Assembly: GCA_963775085.1 (NCBI GenBank)
Contig: CAVZHO010000011.1
Span: 248,001 to 312,000, forward strand
DNA: 64,000 nucleotides
Direction: 5' to 3'
DNA from: JAAFIP01 sp963775085
GTDB lineage: Bacteria > Pseudomonadota > Gammaproteobacteria > Burkholderiales > Burkholderiaceae_C
How positions within the stretch are numbered: the first letter of the stretch is position 1; each line of letters starts with the position of its first letter. A program made the position numbers and the translations under genes. The notes below the pieces were generated by a model. It made no database searches. It was given only the letters and a program-made list of their open reading frames with translations, and had not been told where the DNA came from. This document shows, piece by piece, positions 7,817-16,770 of this stretch.

Positions 7817-9565
7817 TTATTGGTTGGTGACTGCCAATACTTCTTCCAATGAAGTAACACCCAATTTGACTTTATACAGGCCAGCATGGCGCAGACTGCG
7901 AACACCTTCCTGCTCTGCCAATTTGGCAATTTCCAGAGCACTTGCATCGGCCAGAATCAGGCGCTGCATATCCTCAGTGATGGGCATCACCTGGTACACA
8001 CCAACCCGACCCTTGTAGCCGTTATTACAGGCAGAACAGCCTACCGGTTTGTAGGGAGTCCAGCTGCCATCCACTTCTTCTTCTTTATAGCCAGCGGCTA
8101 TTAAATTTTCATAGGGAATGTCGGCGGGCTTTTTGCATACGGGGCAAAGTTTACGGGCCAGTCGTTGGGCGGTGATCAAAATGACGCTGGATGCAATGTT
8201 GAATGGTGCGATACCCATATTACGCATACGCGTAAGCGTCGTAGGCGCATCGTTGGTGTGCAGAGTACTTAGCACCAGGTGACCCGTTTGAGCGGCCTTG
8301 ATGGCGATGTCCGCTGTTTCCAGGTCACGAATCTCACCCACCATAATAACGTCTGGATCCTGGCGCAAAAACGACTTGAGTGCCACAGCAAAGGTCAAGC
8401 CAGCCTTGTCGTTCACGTTGACTTGATTGACACCCGGCAGGTTGATCTCGCAGGGGTCTTCGGCGGTGGAAATGTTGACGCCGGGTTTATTCAGCAAATT
8501 CAGGCAGGTATACAGTGAAACGGTTTTGCCTGAACCCGTAGGTCCCGTTACCAGTACCATGCCGTAAGGGCGTTCGACCGCAGCGATCAACCGGTCTTTT
8601 TCTTCTTTCTCGTAGCCAAGGGCTTCAATACCCAGCTTGGCGCTGGACGGATCCAAAATACGGATCACAATCTTTTCACCAAACATAGTGGGCAAAGTAC
8701 TGACCCGAAAATCAATCATCCGGTCACGTCCCATCTTCATCTTCATCCGGCCGTCCTGGGGGACGCGCTTCTCAGAGATATCCAATTTGGAAATCACTTT
8801 GATGCGAGAGGCCAGTTTGTCTTTGATAACGATGGGGGGGGACGCAATTTCCCGCAATTCACCGTCGACACGAAAACGTACACGGTAGGTGTGCTCGTAG
8901 GGTTCAAAATGCAAATCCGAGGCGCGCATATTGAAAGCGTCGATCAGCATTTTCTGCAAAAATTTAACGACAGGCGCATCCTCTACATCAGAAGCGCCAG
9001 GGTCAGCCGCATCCTCGTTGGCCACCTCCATCATGGAGTCGTCAAACTCGAAATCACCACTGACAATGTTGTCCATTGCCTCATTGGTACTGACAGTCGT
9101 GGCATCCACCAATTTGGACAATTTATCGTATTCTGCAATTACCCAATCGGTACCCAATTGCGTGGAGAATTTGATTTTTTCAGCACCCACCTGATCCGAT
9201 GGGTCAGCAGTGGCGACGATCAGGCGGTTATTGCGTTTACTCAACACCACGACACGAAGACTTTGGCACAACTTTGGGTCAAGCAAGCCCTTGGGCAGGC
9301 GCTGTGTATCTATAGCATCCAGATCCAGTACGGGTGCGGCGAATGCAATGGACATCGTATGCGCCAGGTCGGCAGCAGACACCGTACCGGAGCCTGTGAG
9401 TTCGGCAATAAAACTGGTCCGATTGGCTTGGGATTTTTTGTAAATGGCCTCAGCCGTTTTTTGCTCAAGCTTGCCCGCCATCACGAGCGCTCGACCCAGC
9501 CCAGGCAAAGCCACCAAAGGTGCTTGCGCTGAGGCAAGGGTCATAGGGGTATCAACAGCAGCCAT
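7817..9565 (-). CDS. pilB: Type IV pilus extension ATPase PilB
   Basis: 582-residue hexameric ATPase that drives pilus polymerisation. The N-terminal MshE/T2SSE-N-like region (1-150) is followed by the ATPase core with Walker A GPTGSGKT, the Asp box (STAEDPCEINLPGVNQVNVN), Walker B IMVGEIRDLETADIAI and the His box STLHTNDAPTTLTRM. A tetracysteine zinc site near the C-terminus (CPVC, CSAC) is typical of PilB. It is first of the pilB-pilC-pilD unit. Confidence 0.97.
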   Translation of the reverse strand: MAAVDTPMTLASAQAPLVALPGLGRALVMAGKLEQKTAEAIYKKSQANRTSFIAELTGSGTVSAADLAHTMSIAFAAPVLDLDAIDTQRLPKGLLDPKLCQSLRVVVLSKRNNRLIVATADPSDQVGAEKIKFSTQLGTDWVIAEYDKLSKLVDATTVSTNEAMDNIVSGDFEFDDSMMEVANEDAADPGASDVEDAPVVKFLQKMLIDAFNMRASDLHFEPYEHTYRVRFRVDGELREIASPPIVIKDKLASRIKVISKLDISEKRVPQDGRMKMKMGRDRMIDFRVSTLPTMFGEKIVIRILDPSSAKLGIEALGYEKEEKDRLIAAVERPYGMVLVTGPTGSGKTVSLYTCLNLLNKPGVNISTAEDPCEINLPGVNQVNVNDKAGLTFAVALKSFLRQDPDVIMVGEIRDLETADIAIKAAQTGHLVLSTLHTNDAPTTLTRMRNMGIAPFNIASSVILITAQRLARKLCPVCKKPADIPYENLIAAGYKEEEVDGSWTPYKPVGCSACNNGYKGRVGVYQVMPITEDMQRLILADASALEIAKLAEQEGVRSLRHAGLYKVKLGVTSLEEVLAVTNQ

Positions 9566-9661
9566 GCAATATCAGTTCAATTTAAGCAGTAAGTAATAAC
9601 CAAAGGATACAGTATGCCATCATCTGCGCCAGGAATCCTGCAATGGGATCGGCCCTCAATC

Positions 9662-9738
9662 TGGTCGGGGTGAGAGGATTCGAACCTCCGGCCTCTACGT
9701 CCCGAACGTAGCGCTCTACCAGGCTAAGCTACACCCCG
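9662..9738 (-). tRNA. tRNA-Pro (CGG)
   Basis: 77-nt cloverleaf on the minus strand. The acceptor CGGGGTG pairs with CACCCCG, and the CCA end is encoded. The anticodon stem CTACG/CGTAG encloses loop TTCGGGA, giving anticodon CGG. The T-arm contains GGTTCGAATCC. It lies 27 bp from the ispB stop. Confidence 0.97.
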
Positions 9739-9764
9739 CAGCGAGCGCGCCAGAAATGGTGACC

Positions 9765-10748
9765 CTAAACCCGGCGCTCTACCAGCTGTTCTGCTAATTG
9801 TAGCAAAGCAGACTTAAAAAAGTTGTGTGGCAGCAACGCCAGTGCATCCATGGCGCGCTGTGCCTCCGATGCGGCGGCTTTTCGGGTGGCCTCCAGGCTG
9901 CCGGTGCTGCGCACAATCTCCACCACCTGGCTTAGTTGGGCCAGGCCGCCGGATTCGATGGCTTGTTGAATGATGAGCGCCTGGGCTTGTGGCGCGCGTT
10001 GCATGGCAATGATCAGTGGCAAGGTGGCCTTGCCCTCACGCAAGTCATCGCCCAGGTTTTTGCCCATTTCGGTGGCATCGCCATCGTAGTCCAGGACATC
10101 ATCGATCACCTGAAAAGCCGTGCCCAAGGCCTGCCCATAGGTGGCGCAAGCTGCCTCCGTAGCTGCATCACTGCCAGCCAGTACGGCAGCCAAGCGCGCG
10201 CTGGCTTCAAACAATTTGGCGGTTTTGGACCGGATGACCTGCAGGTACCCGGCTTCGCTCAGGGATGCATCGTGCATATTCATCAGTTGCTGCACTTCCC
10301 CTTCGGCAATCACATTGGTAGCTTCGGCCAAAATCTCCATCACCCGCATCTGCCCGCCCTCCACCATCATCTGGAAAGCGCGGGAGTATAAAAAATCCCC
10401 TACCAGCACGCTGGCCGGGTTGCCAAACAATTCGTTGGCGGTGGATCTGCCGCGCCGCAGGGTGGACTCGTCCACCACATCGTCATGCAAGAGCGTGGCC
10501 GTATGGATGAATTCCACCACCGCTGCCAAGTTAAAACGTGCAGCCTGGGTGTAGCCCAAGGCACCGCACATCAGCAGCAGCAAGGCCGGGCGCAGGCGTT
10601 TGCCCCCGGCGGCAATGATGTAGCGCGACACTTGCCCGACCAGAGGCACACCCGAGTCAAGCCGGGTGGCAATGACTTTGTCTACCTCCAGCATGTCGTT
10701 GGCGATCAGTTCCAAGGCGGCGGTGGTGGTGATGGAGGATGCGGACAA
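9765..10748 (-). CDS. ispB: Octaprenyl diphosphate synthase (ubiquinone side chain)
   Basis: Trans-prenyltransferase that elongates farnesyl diphosphate with IPP to make the C40 tail of ubiquinone-8. Both Asp-rich motifs are present (DDVVD at 89-93 and DDVLD at 216-220), as is GGKRLRPALLLLMCG. There is no ATG in a sensible place. The TTG at 10748 gives 327 residues, matching the family (323 in E. coli). A TTG at 10853 would add 35 poorly conserved residues and run up to the -35 of the rplU promoter. Start therefore uncertain; function secure. Confidence 0.93.
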   Translation of the reverse strand: MSASSITTTAALELIANDMLEVDKVIATRLDSGVPLVGQVSRYIIAAGGKRLRPALLLLMCGALGYTQAARFNLAAVVEFIHTATLLHDDVVDESTLRRGRSTANELFGNPASVLVGDFLYSRAFQMMVEGGQMRVMEILAEATNVIAEGEVQQLMNMHDASLSEAGYLQVIRSKTAKLFEASARLAAVLAGSDAATEAACATYGQALGTAFQVIDDVLDYDGDATEMGKNLGDDLREGKATLPLIIAMQRAPQAQALIIQQAIESGGLAQLSQVVEIVRSTGSLEATRKAAASEAQRAMDALALLPHNFFKSALLQLAEQLVERRV

Positions 10749-10858
10749 AGGGGGCGACGATCTAAGTTGTGAGGTTGCAGCGCTGTGCGGATGCAGGATT
10801 AGATTATAGGAATGCAATACCGTATTTCCAGACGGAAGGTCTTGCTTAGGCAACGGAC

Positions 10859-10887
10859 TTGTCAGTAACCACTCACCATGCTATAAT
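10859..10887 (+). promoter_or_regulatory. Sigma-70 promoter of rplU-rpmA
   Basis: TTGTCA (10859-10864), a 17-bp spacer and TATAAT (10882-10887), only one mismatch from consensus. It lies 60 bp upstream of the rplU start. It is the best promoter in the window and fits a highly expressed ribosomal operon. Confidence 0.9.
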
Positions 10888-10947
10888 CAAAGGCTCTGTG
10901 GAAATTCGTCCGCAGACACTCATTTAGACAAATTCTAAGAGGTTCTT

Positions 10948-11265
10948 ATGTACGCGGTCATAAAAACCGGTGGCAAACAATATAAAGTTGCTACTGGTGA
11001 AAAATTTAAAGTAGAACAGATCGCTGCGGACGTAGGCCAAGAGATTGTGTTGGATCAAGTTTTGGCGGTCGGCAACGGCACTGATATCTTGATTGGCGCA
11101 CCCTTGGTTGCCGGCGCATCGATCAAAGCCACGGTAGTGGCACATGGTAGGCACGACAAAGTGCGCATTTTCAAAATGCGCCGTCGCAAGCACTACCAAA
11201 AGCGCCAAGGTCATCGTCAAAATTACACCGAGCTGTTGATCGGTGAGATTGTTTCTGGCAAATAA
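10948..11265 (+). CDS. rplU: 50S ribosomal protein L21
   Basis: 105-residue large-subunit protein, MYAVIKTGGKQYKVATGEKF to GEIVSGK, with the C-terminal KMRRRKHYQKRQGHRQNYTE that contacts 23S rRNA. AGAGGT lies five bases before the ATG. It is first of rplU-rpmA, driven by the promoter at 10859-10887. Confidence 0.97.
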   Translation: MYAVIKTGGKQYKVATGEKFKVEQIAADVGQEIVLDQVLAVGNGTDILIGAPLVAGASIKATVVAHGRHDKVRIFKMRRRKHYQKRQGHRQNYTELLIGEIVSGK

Positions 11266-11277
11266 GGAGCAGCAGTC

Positions 11278-11553
11278 ATGGCACAGAAAAAAGGCGGCGG
11301 CTCTACGCGAAACGGCCGGGATTCCAACCCCAAGATGCTCGGTGTAAAGGCTTTCGGTGGTGAACTCATCTCCGCCGGCTCGATCATTTTGCGCCAGCGT
11401 GGTACCAAGTTCCACGCCGGTAACAACGTGGGCATGGGCAAAGACCATACCCTGTTTGCATTGGTCGACGGCAACGTGTCCTTTGGACACAAAGGCCCGC
11501 TGAACAAGCATATGGTGAACATCACCGCGGCTGCAACCTCTGTGGCGGCTTAA
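11278..11553 (+). CDS. rpmA: 50S ribosomal protein L27
   Basis: 91-residue protein whose N-terminal tail (AQKKGGGSTRNGRDS) reaches the peptidyl-transferase centre. It has the direct AQKKGG start seen in Gram-negatives, without the cleaved leader found in Firmicutes. It sits 12 bp after rplU and is followed by a strong terminator. Confidence 0.97.
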   Translation: MAQKKGGGSTRNGRDSNPKMLGVKAFGGELISAGSIILRQRGTKFHAGNNVGMGKDHTLFALVDGNVSFGHKGPLNKHMVNITAAATSVAA

Positions 11554-11577
11554 ACCACCGCGAGGCGTTTGCCCAGC

Positions 11578-11608
11578 AAAGCCCCGCCAGTGCGGGGCTT
11601 TTTGTTTT
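11578..11608 (+). terminator. Rho-independent terminator after rpmA
   Basis: Ten-bp stem AAAGCCCCGC/GCGGGGCTTT (11578-11587 with 11592-11601) around CAGT, then a T-rich tract. It ends only 13 bp before the obgE ATG. Confidence 0.92.
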
Positions 11609-11621
11609 AAACTCATAAAAA

Positions 11622-12764
11622 ATGAAATTTGTTGACGAAGCCTATATCGACATCGCCGCAGGCGATGGGGGGAACGGCTGCGTCTCGTTTCGCCACGAAA
11701 AATACAAAGAATTTGGTGGCCCCAATGGAGGCGACGGTGGCCGGGGCGGCCATGTCTGGGCCGTGGCCGATCCTGCACTCAACACCCTGGTGGACTACCG
11801 CTTCTCGCGCCGGCACGAGGCCAAGCGCGGCGAGCACGGCATGGGCAGCGACATGTTCGGTGCCATGGGCGACGACGTGACCCTCAAAATGCCGGTTGGC
11901 ACCATTATTACCGACGCGGAAACCGGCGACGTGCTGTACGAGTTGCTCAACCCGGGCGAAAGAATCATGATCGCCAAGGGCGGCGACGGTGGCTTTGGCA
12001 ACCTGCGCTTTAAAAGTGCCATTAACCGCGCACCGCGCCAAAAAACCCAGGGCTACGAGGGTGAGCGCAAAGAGCTGAAATTGGAGCTCAAAGTGCTGGC
12101 CGATGTCGGCCTGCTGGGCATGCCCAATGCGGGCAAGTCCACCCTGATTGCCGCCATCTCCAACGCCCGCCCCAAGATTGCCGACTACCCCTTTACCACC
12201 CTGCACCCCAATCTGGGCGTGGTGCGCGTGGGCCCTGAGCAAAGCTTTGTGGTGGCCGATGTGCCGGGCTTGATCGAAGGGGCCAGCGAAGGCGCAGGCC
12301 TGGGGCACCAGTTTTTGCGCCATTTGCAGCGCACCCGCATCTTGCTGCACATGATTGACTTTGCACCCTTTGACGATGCCGACCCTGTCAAGCAGGCCAA
12401 GGCCATCGTCGGCGAGCTGAAAAAGTACGACGAAGAACTCTATAAAAAGCCGCGCTGGCTGGTGCTGAACAAGCTGGACATGGTGCCGCTGGAAGACCGC
12501 GAGGCCAAGGTCAAAGACTTCGTCAAACGCTACAAAACCGCGCTCAAAATCAAGGCGGCGGACTCGCTGCCCGTGTTCCAGATCTCCGCCCTCACGCGCG
12601 AGGGCTGCGAGCCTTTGGTGCAAGCCATCATGTCGCATGTACGCAGCATCCAGCGCGCCGCCGCCGAGCCCGAGTACATTGACCCGCGCTTCGTGGTGCT
12701 GCAAGCTGAGCCCGAAGCGCGGGCTGAGGTGGACACCAGCGACCCGCGTTTTGCGCCGCGTTAA
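11622..12764 (+). CDS. obgE: Obg-family GTPase (ribosome assembly)
   Basis: 380-residue P-loop GTPase acting in late 50S assembly and stress control. The glycine-rich Obg fold occupies residues 1-158 (NGGDGGRGGHVW, KGGDGGFGNLRFK). The G domain follows with G1 GMPNAGKST, G2/switch FTTLHPNLG, G3 DVPGLIEGA and G4 NKLDM. Shine-Dalgarno pairing is poor and the rpmA terminator lies just 5', which is unusual for an essential gene. It follows rplU-rpmA as in most proteobacteria. Confidence 0.97.
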   Translation: MKFVDEAYIDIAAGDGGNGCVSFRHEKYKEFGGPNGGDGGRGGHVWAVADPALNTLVDYRFSRRHEAKRGEHGMGSDMFGAMGDDVTLKMPVGTIITDAETGDVLYELLNPGERIMIAKGGDGGFGNLRFKSAINRAPRQKTQGYEGERKELKLELKVLADVGLLGMPNAGKSTLIAAISNARPKIADYPFTTLHPNLGVVRVGPEQSFVVADVPGLIEGASEGAGLGHQFLRHLQRTRILLHMIDFAPFDDADPVKQAKAIVGELKKYDEELYKKPRWLVLNKLDMVPLEDREAKVKDFVKRYKTALKIKAADSLPVFQISALTREGCEPLVQAIMSHVRSIQRAAAEPEYIDPRFVVLQAEPEARAEVDTSDPRFAPR

Positions 12765-12798
12765 AATTACCAAACTTGCTCGCCAGGGGTTTTGAAAC

Positions 12799-12845
12799 GC
12801 TATATTTACTATAGCTGCTTACGCCCTAGCGACAAGGACTATACG
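12799..12845 (+). repeat. Dispersed two-hairpin repeat, copy B
   Basis: Reads TATAGCTGCTTACGCCC then GCGACAAGGACTATA. It is 18 bp upstream of the proB ATG, so it occupies the proB leader. It is inverted relative to copy C on the other side of proB. The short CCTT/AGGG stem version is present. Confidence 0.8.
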
Positions 12846-12863
12846 CATAAAACACCCTTATTT

Positions 12864-13997
12864 ATGACTCTCCCCGCCTCAGACACCCTGCGCACCGCGC
12901 GGCGCATCGTCGTCAAAGTAGGCTCCAGCCTGGTGACCAACGAAGGCCGTGGGTTGGACGAAGCCGCCATCGGCCTGTGGTGCGCCCAACTGGCCGCTTT
13001 GGCGGCCGACAAGCGCGAGGTGGTGATGGTCTCCAGCGGTGCGATTGCCGAGGGCATGAAGCGCCTGGGCTGGACGAATCGCCCCAAAGCCATCCACGAG
13101 CTGCAAGCCGCGGCTGCGGTGGGCCAGATGGGCCTGGCGCAGATGTACGAGACCAAGCTGCGCGAGCACGGCCTGCGCAGCGCCCAGGTGCTGCTCACCC
13201 ATGCCGACCTGGCCGACCGCGAGCGTTACCTCAACGCCCGCTCCACCCTGATGACGCTCTTGCAGCACGGCGTGGTGCCCGTTATCAACGAAAACGACAC
13301 CGTCGTCAACGACGAGATCAAGTTTGGCGACAACGACACCCTGGGCGCGCTGGTGGCCAACCTGATCGAGGCCGATGCCTACGTCATCCTCACCGACCAA
13401 AAAGGCCTGTTCACCGCCGACCCACGTAAAGACCCTTTAGCCAAGTTTGTCGATGTCGCCCAGGCTGGCGATGCCGAGCTGGAGACGATGGCCGGCGGTG
13501 CGGGCTCGTCGATTGGCAAAGGCGGCATGATCACCAAAATCCTCGCGGCCAAGCGTGCTGCAGGCTCGGGTGCTAGCACCGTGATAGCGTGGGGGCGCGA
13601 GCCGAATGCGCTGATTCGCCTGACGCAGGGCGAAGCCATCGGCACCCTGCTGGTCGCGCAAACCGCCAAAAACCAGGCCCGCAAGCAGTGGATGGCTGAC
13701 CATTTGCAGCTCGCAGGGGGCGTAGTGGTAGACGAGGGCGCTGCCAAACGCCTGCGTGAGGGCAAGTCCAGCCTGCTGCCCATTGGCATGGTGGCGGTCA
13801 ATGGCGATTTCACCCGGGGTGACGTGATTGCCATCGTGGACGCGCAAGGCAGCGAGATCGCCCGGGGCCTGGCCAACTATGCCAGCGCCGAGGCGCGTTT
13901 GATCTGCCGCAAAGCCACAGCGGAGTTTGAGGCGCTGCTGGGCTACACCGGCGAGCCCGAGATGGTGCACAAGAACAATCTGGTGCTAAAAAAGTAG
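12864..13997 (+). CDS. proB: Glutamate 5-kinase
   Basis: First enzyme of proline synthesis; phosphorylates the gamma-carboxyl of glutamate and is normally inhibited by proline. 377 residues: an amino-acid-kinase domain (1-260) with VVKVGSSLVTN, VSSGAIAEGMKRLGW, NENDTV and GTGGMxTK-like SIGKGGMITKILAAKRA, followed by a C-terminal PUA domain. The open frame runs 24 codons further upstream through repeat copy B. The ATG at 12864 was chosen because family similarity starts there. It follows obgE. Confidence 0.96.
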   Translation: MTLPASDTLRTARRIVVKVGSSLVTNEGRGLDEAAIGLWCAQLAALAADKREVVMVSSGAIAEGMKRLGWTNRPKAIHELQAAAAVGQMGLAQMYETKLREHGLRSAQVLLTHADLADRERYLNARSTLMTLLQHGVVPVINENDTVVNDEIKFGDNDTLGALVANLIEADAYVILTDQKGLFTADPRKDPLAKFVDVAQAGDAELETMAGGAGSSIGKGGMITKILAAKRAAGSGASTVIAWGREPNALIRLTQGEAIGTLLVAQTAKNQARKQWMADHLQLAGGVVVDEGAAKRLREGKSSLLPIGMVAVNGDFTRGDVIAIVDAQGSEIARGLANYASAEARLICRKATAEFEALLGYTGEPEMVHKNNLVLKK

Positions 13998-14004
13998 TTA
14001 AATT

Positions 14005-14053
14005 AGCCTATAGTCCTTGTCGCTAAGGCGTAAGTAGCTATAAAATACATAGC
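14005..14053 (-). repeat. Dispersed two-hairpin repeat, copy C
   Basis: Reads on the plus strand CTATAGTCCTTGTCGC then TAAGGCGTAAGTAGCTAT, ending in TAGC. It starts 7 bp after the proB stop and is inverted relative to copy B. Stem CCTT/AAGG is intact. Confidence 0.8.
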
Positions 14054-14110
14054 AAATATCGTGCTCGTCCACCGCATGTGTCAACAAGACTCCTGGACGC
14101 ACAAGCCCGC

Positions 14111-14908
14111 TCAAGGCTCGTGCGTCGTCGCGCTGATGTCACTGGCGTGGTCATGCGCCGGGTCGTCATGGTCGAGCGCTTGCGTGCCCTTGCTGGCACC
14201 GCCTTGGGTGTGAATCGGCCGGATCGGGTGCTCATGTGCATGCTGCGGGTGCGGGTCAAAGCTGGCTCCTGGGGGCAGCTCCAGGTCGCCAAAATGGTGG
14301 CCGCCATGGTCGTCGTCATGCCCACCATCTGCGCGCAGCATGCCGTAGGGGCTGCGCCCACCAAAGCGGCGGCGTTGCTGGTAGCGCGAATCTGCGCGTG
14401 AACCGAAGGCATCGCCCTGGCCGTTGTAGCCATCAGAGCGTGGCAAAAAACGCGCCAGCTCGGTCAGCGCCATCTCATACACGCCGCGTTTAAATTCCAC
14501 CACCACGTCCAGCGGCACCCAGTAATCGTTCCAGCGCCAGGCATCAAACTCGGGGTGGTCGGTGGCGCGCAGGTTCAGGTCGGAGTCAAAGCCGACCAGT
14601 TGCAGCAGAAACCAGATTTGTTTTTGGCCACGGTAGTGGCCCCGCGATTCGCGGCGGATAAACCGGTCAGGCACCTCATAGCGCAACCAGTCTCGCGTAC
14701 GGGCTACGATCTGCACATGATTGGGTTTGAGACCCACTTCTTCATGCAACTCACGTAACATGGCTTGCTCGGGGGTCTCTCCCCGGTCAATGCCGCCTTG
14801 CGGAAACTGCCAGCTGTGGGTGCGAATCCGCTTACCCCAAAACACCTGGTTTTTCTGGTTGAGCAAGATGATGCCGACGTTGGGCCGAAAGCCGTCCCGG
14901 TCAAGCAT
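14111..14908 (-). CDS. rppH: RNA pyrophosphohydrolase (Nudix) with His-rich tail
   Basis: Removes pyrophosphate from 5' ends of primary transcripts and so triggers RNase E decay. The Nudix core spans residues 1-165, starting MLDRDGFRPNVGIILLNQ. Its box is GGIDRGETPEQAMLRELHEE followed by VGL. Met at 14908 matches the family start; an upstream Met at 14920 is the alternative. The total length of 265 residues exceeds the ~160 of E. coli RppH. The extra ~100 residues are low-complexity, with 13 His plus many Asp and Gly. It is divergent from proS. Confidence 0.93.
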   Translation of the reverse strand: MLDRDGFRPNVGIILLNQKNQVFWGKRIRTHSWQFPQGGIDRGETPEQAMLRELHEEVGLKPNHVQIVARTRDWLRYEVPDRFIRRESRGHYRGQKQIWFLLQLVGFDSDLNLRATDHPEFDAWRWNDYWVPLDVVVEFKRGVYEMALTELARFLPRSDGYNGQGDAFGSRADSRYQQRRRFGGRSPYGMLRADGGHDDDHGGHHFGDLELPPGASFDPHPQHAHEHPIRPIHTQGGASKGTQALDHDDPAHDHASDISATTHEP

Positions 14909-15023
14909 AATCAACTCCAAATTTCTAAATTGAGTTCATTATGCACGCCGCGTTGCCAAGTGCAACCCTCTGTTGCATATTTCCCTGTATTTACCCAAAG
15001 TAATCCTGCAAAGTTGATCCGCC

Positions 15024-16766
15024 ATGAAAGCCAGCCAGTTCCACATCTCCACCCAAAAAGAAGCCCCTGCCGACGCAGAGGTACCCAGCCACAAGCTGAT
15101 GATGCGCGCAGGCATGATCAAAAAATTGGGCGCTGGAATTTACAACTACATGCCTATGGGCTTGCGTGTGATTCGTAAAGTAGAGGCCATCGTGCGCGAA
15201 GAAATGAACCGCGCCGGGGCAGTAGAACTTTCCATGCCCGTCATCCAACCGGCTGAGTTGTGGCAAGAGAGTCATCGTTTTGACACCATGGGCCCCGAGC
15301 TACTGCGCTTGAAAGACCGCCATGGCCGTGACTTTGTGATCCAGCCCACCAGCGAAGAAGTGATTACCGACATTGCCCGCCAAGATTTGCGCAGCTACAA
15401 GCAGTTGCCAAAAAACTTCTACCAAATTCAGACCAAGTTCCGCGACGAACGCCGCCCACGTTTTGGCCTGATGCGCGGGCGTGAGTTCATCATGAAGGAT
15501 TCCTACAGCTTTGACCGCGACGAGGTCAGCGCGAAAGCCAGCTATGTGGTGATGGCCGATGCCTACCGCCGCATCTTTGACCGCTTCGGTTTGAAATACC
15601 GCGCTGTGGCCGCCGACAGCGGCGCGATTGGCGGCGATGCCAGCGAAGAGTTTCAGGTGATTGCCGCGACGGGCGAAGACGCGATTGTGTTTTGCCCCAC
15701 CAGCAGTTATGCGGCGAATATGGAAAAAGCCGAGGCCGCTCTGCCCGCATCGCGCGGCGCAGCCAGCCAAACTATGGCCAAAACACCCACACCCGGTAAA
15801 GCCACCTGCGAAGACGTGGCTGCATTGCTGAACGTGCCCTTGAACACCACGGTGAAATCCCTAGTGCTGGCCACCGACACCTTGAACGACAAAGGAGAAG
15901 TCGTCAAAAGCCAAATCTGGCTGCTACTGGTGCGCGGTGACCACTCACTTAACGAAGTCAAGGCCAATAAAGTGCCCGGCTTGGATGTAGGTTTCAGATT
16001 CGCCACCGTGCCCGAGATCGAGGCGCATTTTGGCTGCAAGCCCGGTTACCTGGGCCCTATCAACACCAAGCTGCCTGTCAAGATCGTGGCCGACCGCGAA
16101 GTCGCTGCCCTGCACGACTGGATCTGCGGCGCGAATGCAGAAGACTTCCACATGACCGGCGTGAACTGGGGCCGCGACCTGCCCGAGCCTATGTTGGTCG
16201 CCGACATTCGCAACGTGGTCGAGGGCGACCCATCGCCTGACGGCAAAGGCAAGCTGGCGATTGAGCGCGGCATAGAAATCGGCCAAGTGTTCTACCTGGG
16301 CACCAAATACAGCAAGGCCATGAACGCCACCTTCCTGGACATTGACGGCAAACCCAAGTTGTTTGAAATGGGTTGCTACGGCATCGGCATCACCCGCCTG
16401 CCCGCCGCCGCCATCGAGCAAAACCACGACGACAAAGGCATCATCTGGCCCGACGCGCTGGCACCCTTTACGGTGGTGGTCTGTCCCATCGACCCCAGCC
16501 GCAGTGCCGACGTGAAAGAGGCCAGTGGCAAGCTGTACCAGCAACTGCTGGACAACGGCATCGACGTGATTTTGGACGACCGTGGCGAGCGGCCGGGTGC
16601 CATGTTTGCCGACTGGGAACTCATCGGTGTGCCGCACCGCGTGACGATTGGTGATCGGGGCCTAAAAGAAGGCATGGTGGAGTACCAGCATCGCCGCGAT
16701 GCAACCGCCACCAAGGTGCCGCTGGCCGATATCTTTGCGCATGTGAAACGTAAATTCACGCCATAA
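15024..16766 (+). CDS. proS: Prolyl-tRNA synthetase
   Basis: 580-residue class II synthetase of the bacterial type. Motif 2 region (FRDERRPRFGLMRGREFIMK), the inserted YbaK-like editing domain (about 225-400), motif 3 (GCYGIGITRL) and the C-terminal anticodon-binding domain (VVCPIDPSRSADVKE, VILDDRGERPGAMFADWELI) are all seen in order. The editing domain should clear Ala-tRNA(Pro). It is divergent from rppH, and the transglycosylase starts 4 bp after its stop. Confidence 0.97.
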   Translation: MKASQFHISTQKEAPADAEVPSHKLMMRAGMIKKLGAGIYNYMPMGLRVIRKVEAIVREEMNRAGAVELSMPVIQPAELWQESHRFDTMGPELLRLKDRHGRDFVIQPTSEEVITDIARQDLRSYKQLPKNFYQIQTKFRDERRPRFGLMRGREFIMKDSYSFDRDEVSAKASYVVMADAYRRIFDRFGLKYRAVAADSGAIGGDASEEFQVIAATGEDAIVFCPTSSYAANMEKAEAALPASRGAASQTMAKTPTPGKATCEDVAALLNVPLNTTVKSLVLATDTLNDKGEVVKSQIWLLLVRGDHSLNEVKANKVPGLDVGFRFATVPEIEAHFGCKPGYLGPINTKLPVKIVADREVAALHDWICGANAEDFHMTGVNWGRDLPEPMLVADIRNVVEGDPSPDGKGKLAIERGIEIGQVFYLGTKYSKAMNATFLDIDGKPKLFEMGCYGIGITRLPAAAIEQNHDDKGIIWPDALAPFTVVVCPIDPSRSADVKEASGKLYQQLLDNGIDVILDDRGERPGAMFADWELIGVPHRVTIGDRGLKEGMVEYQHRRDATATKVPLADIFAHVKRKFTP

Positions 16767-16770
16767 CCGA

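Noticed and set aside
11613..12773. 386-codon open frame opposite obgE
   Set aside because: Almost exactly mirrors obgE; no independent signals.
12799..14053. Composite transposon made by repeats around proB
   Set aside because: No transposase or target duplication is seen, and proB is in its usual place after obgE.
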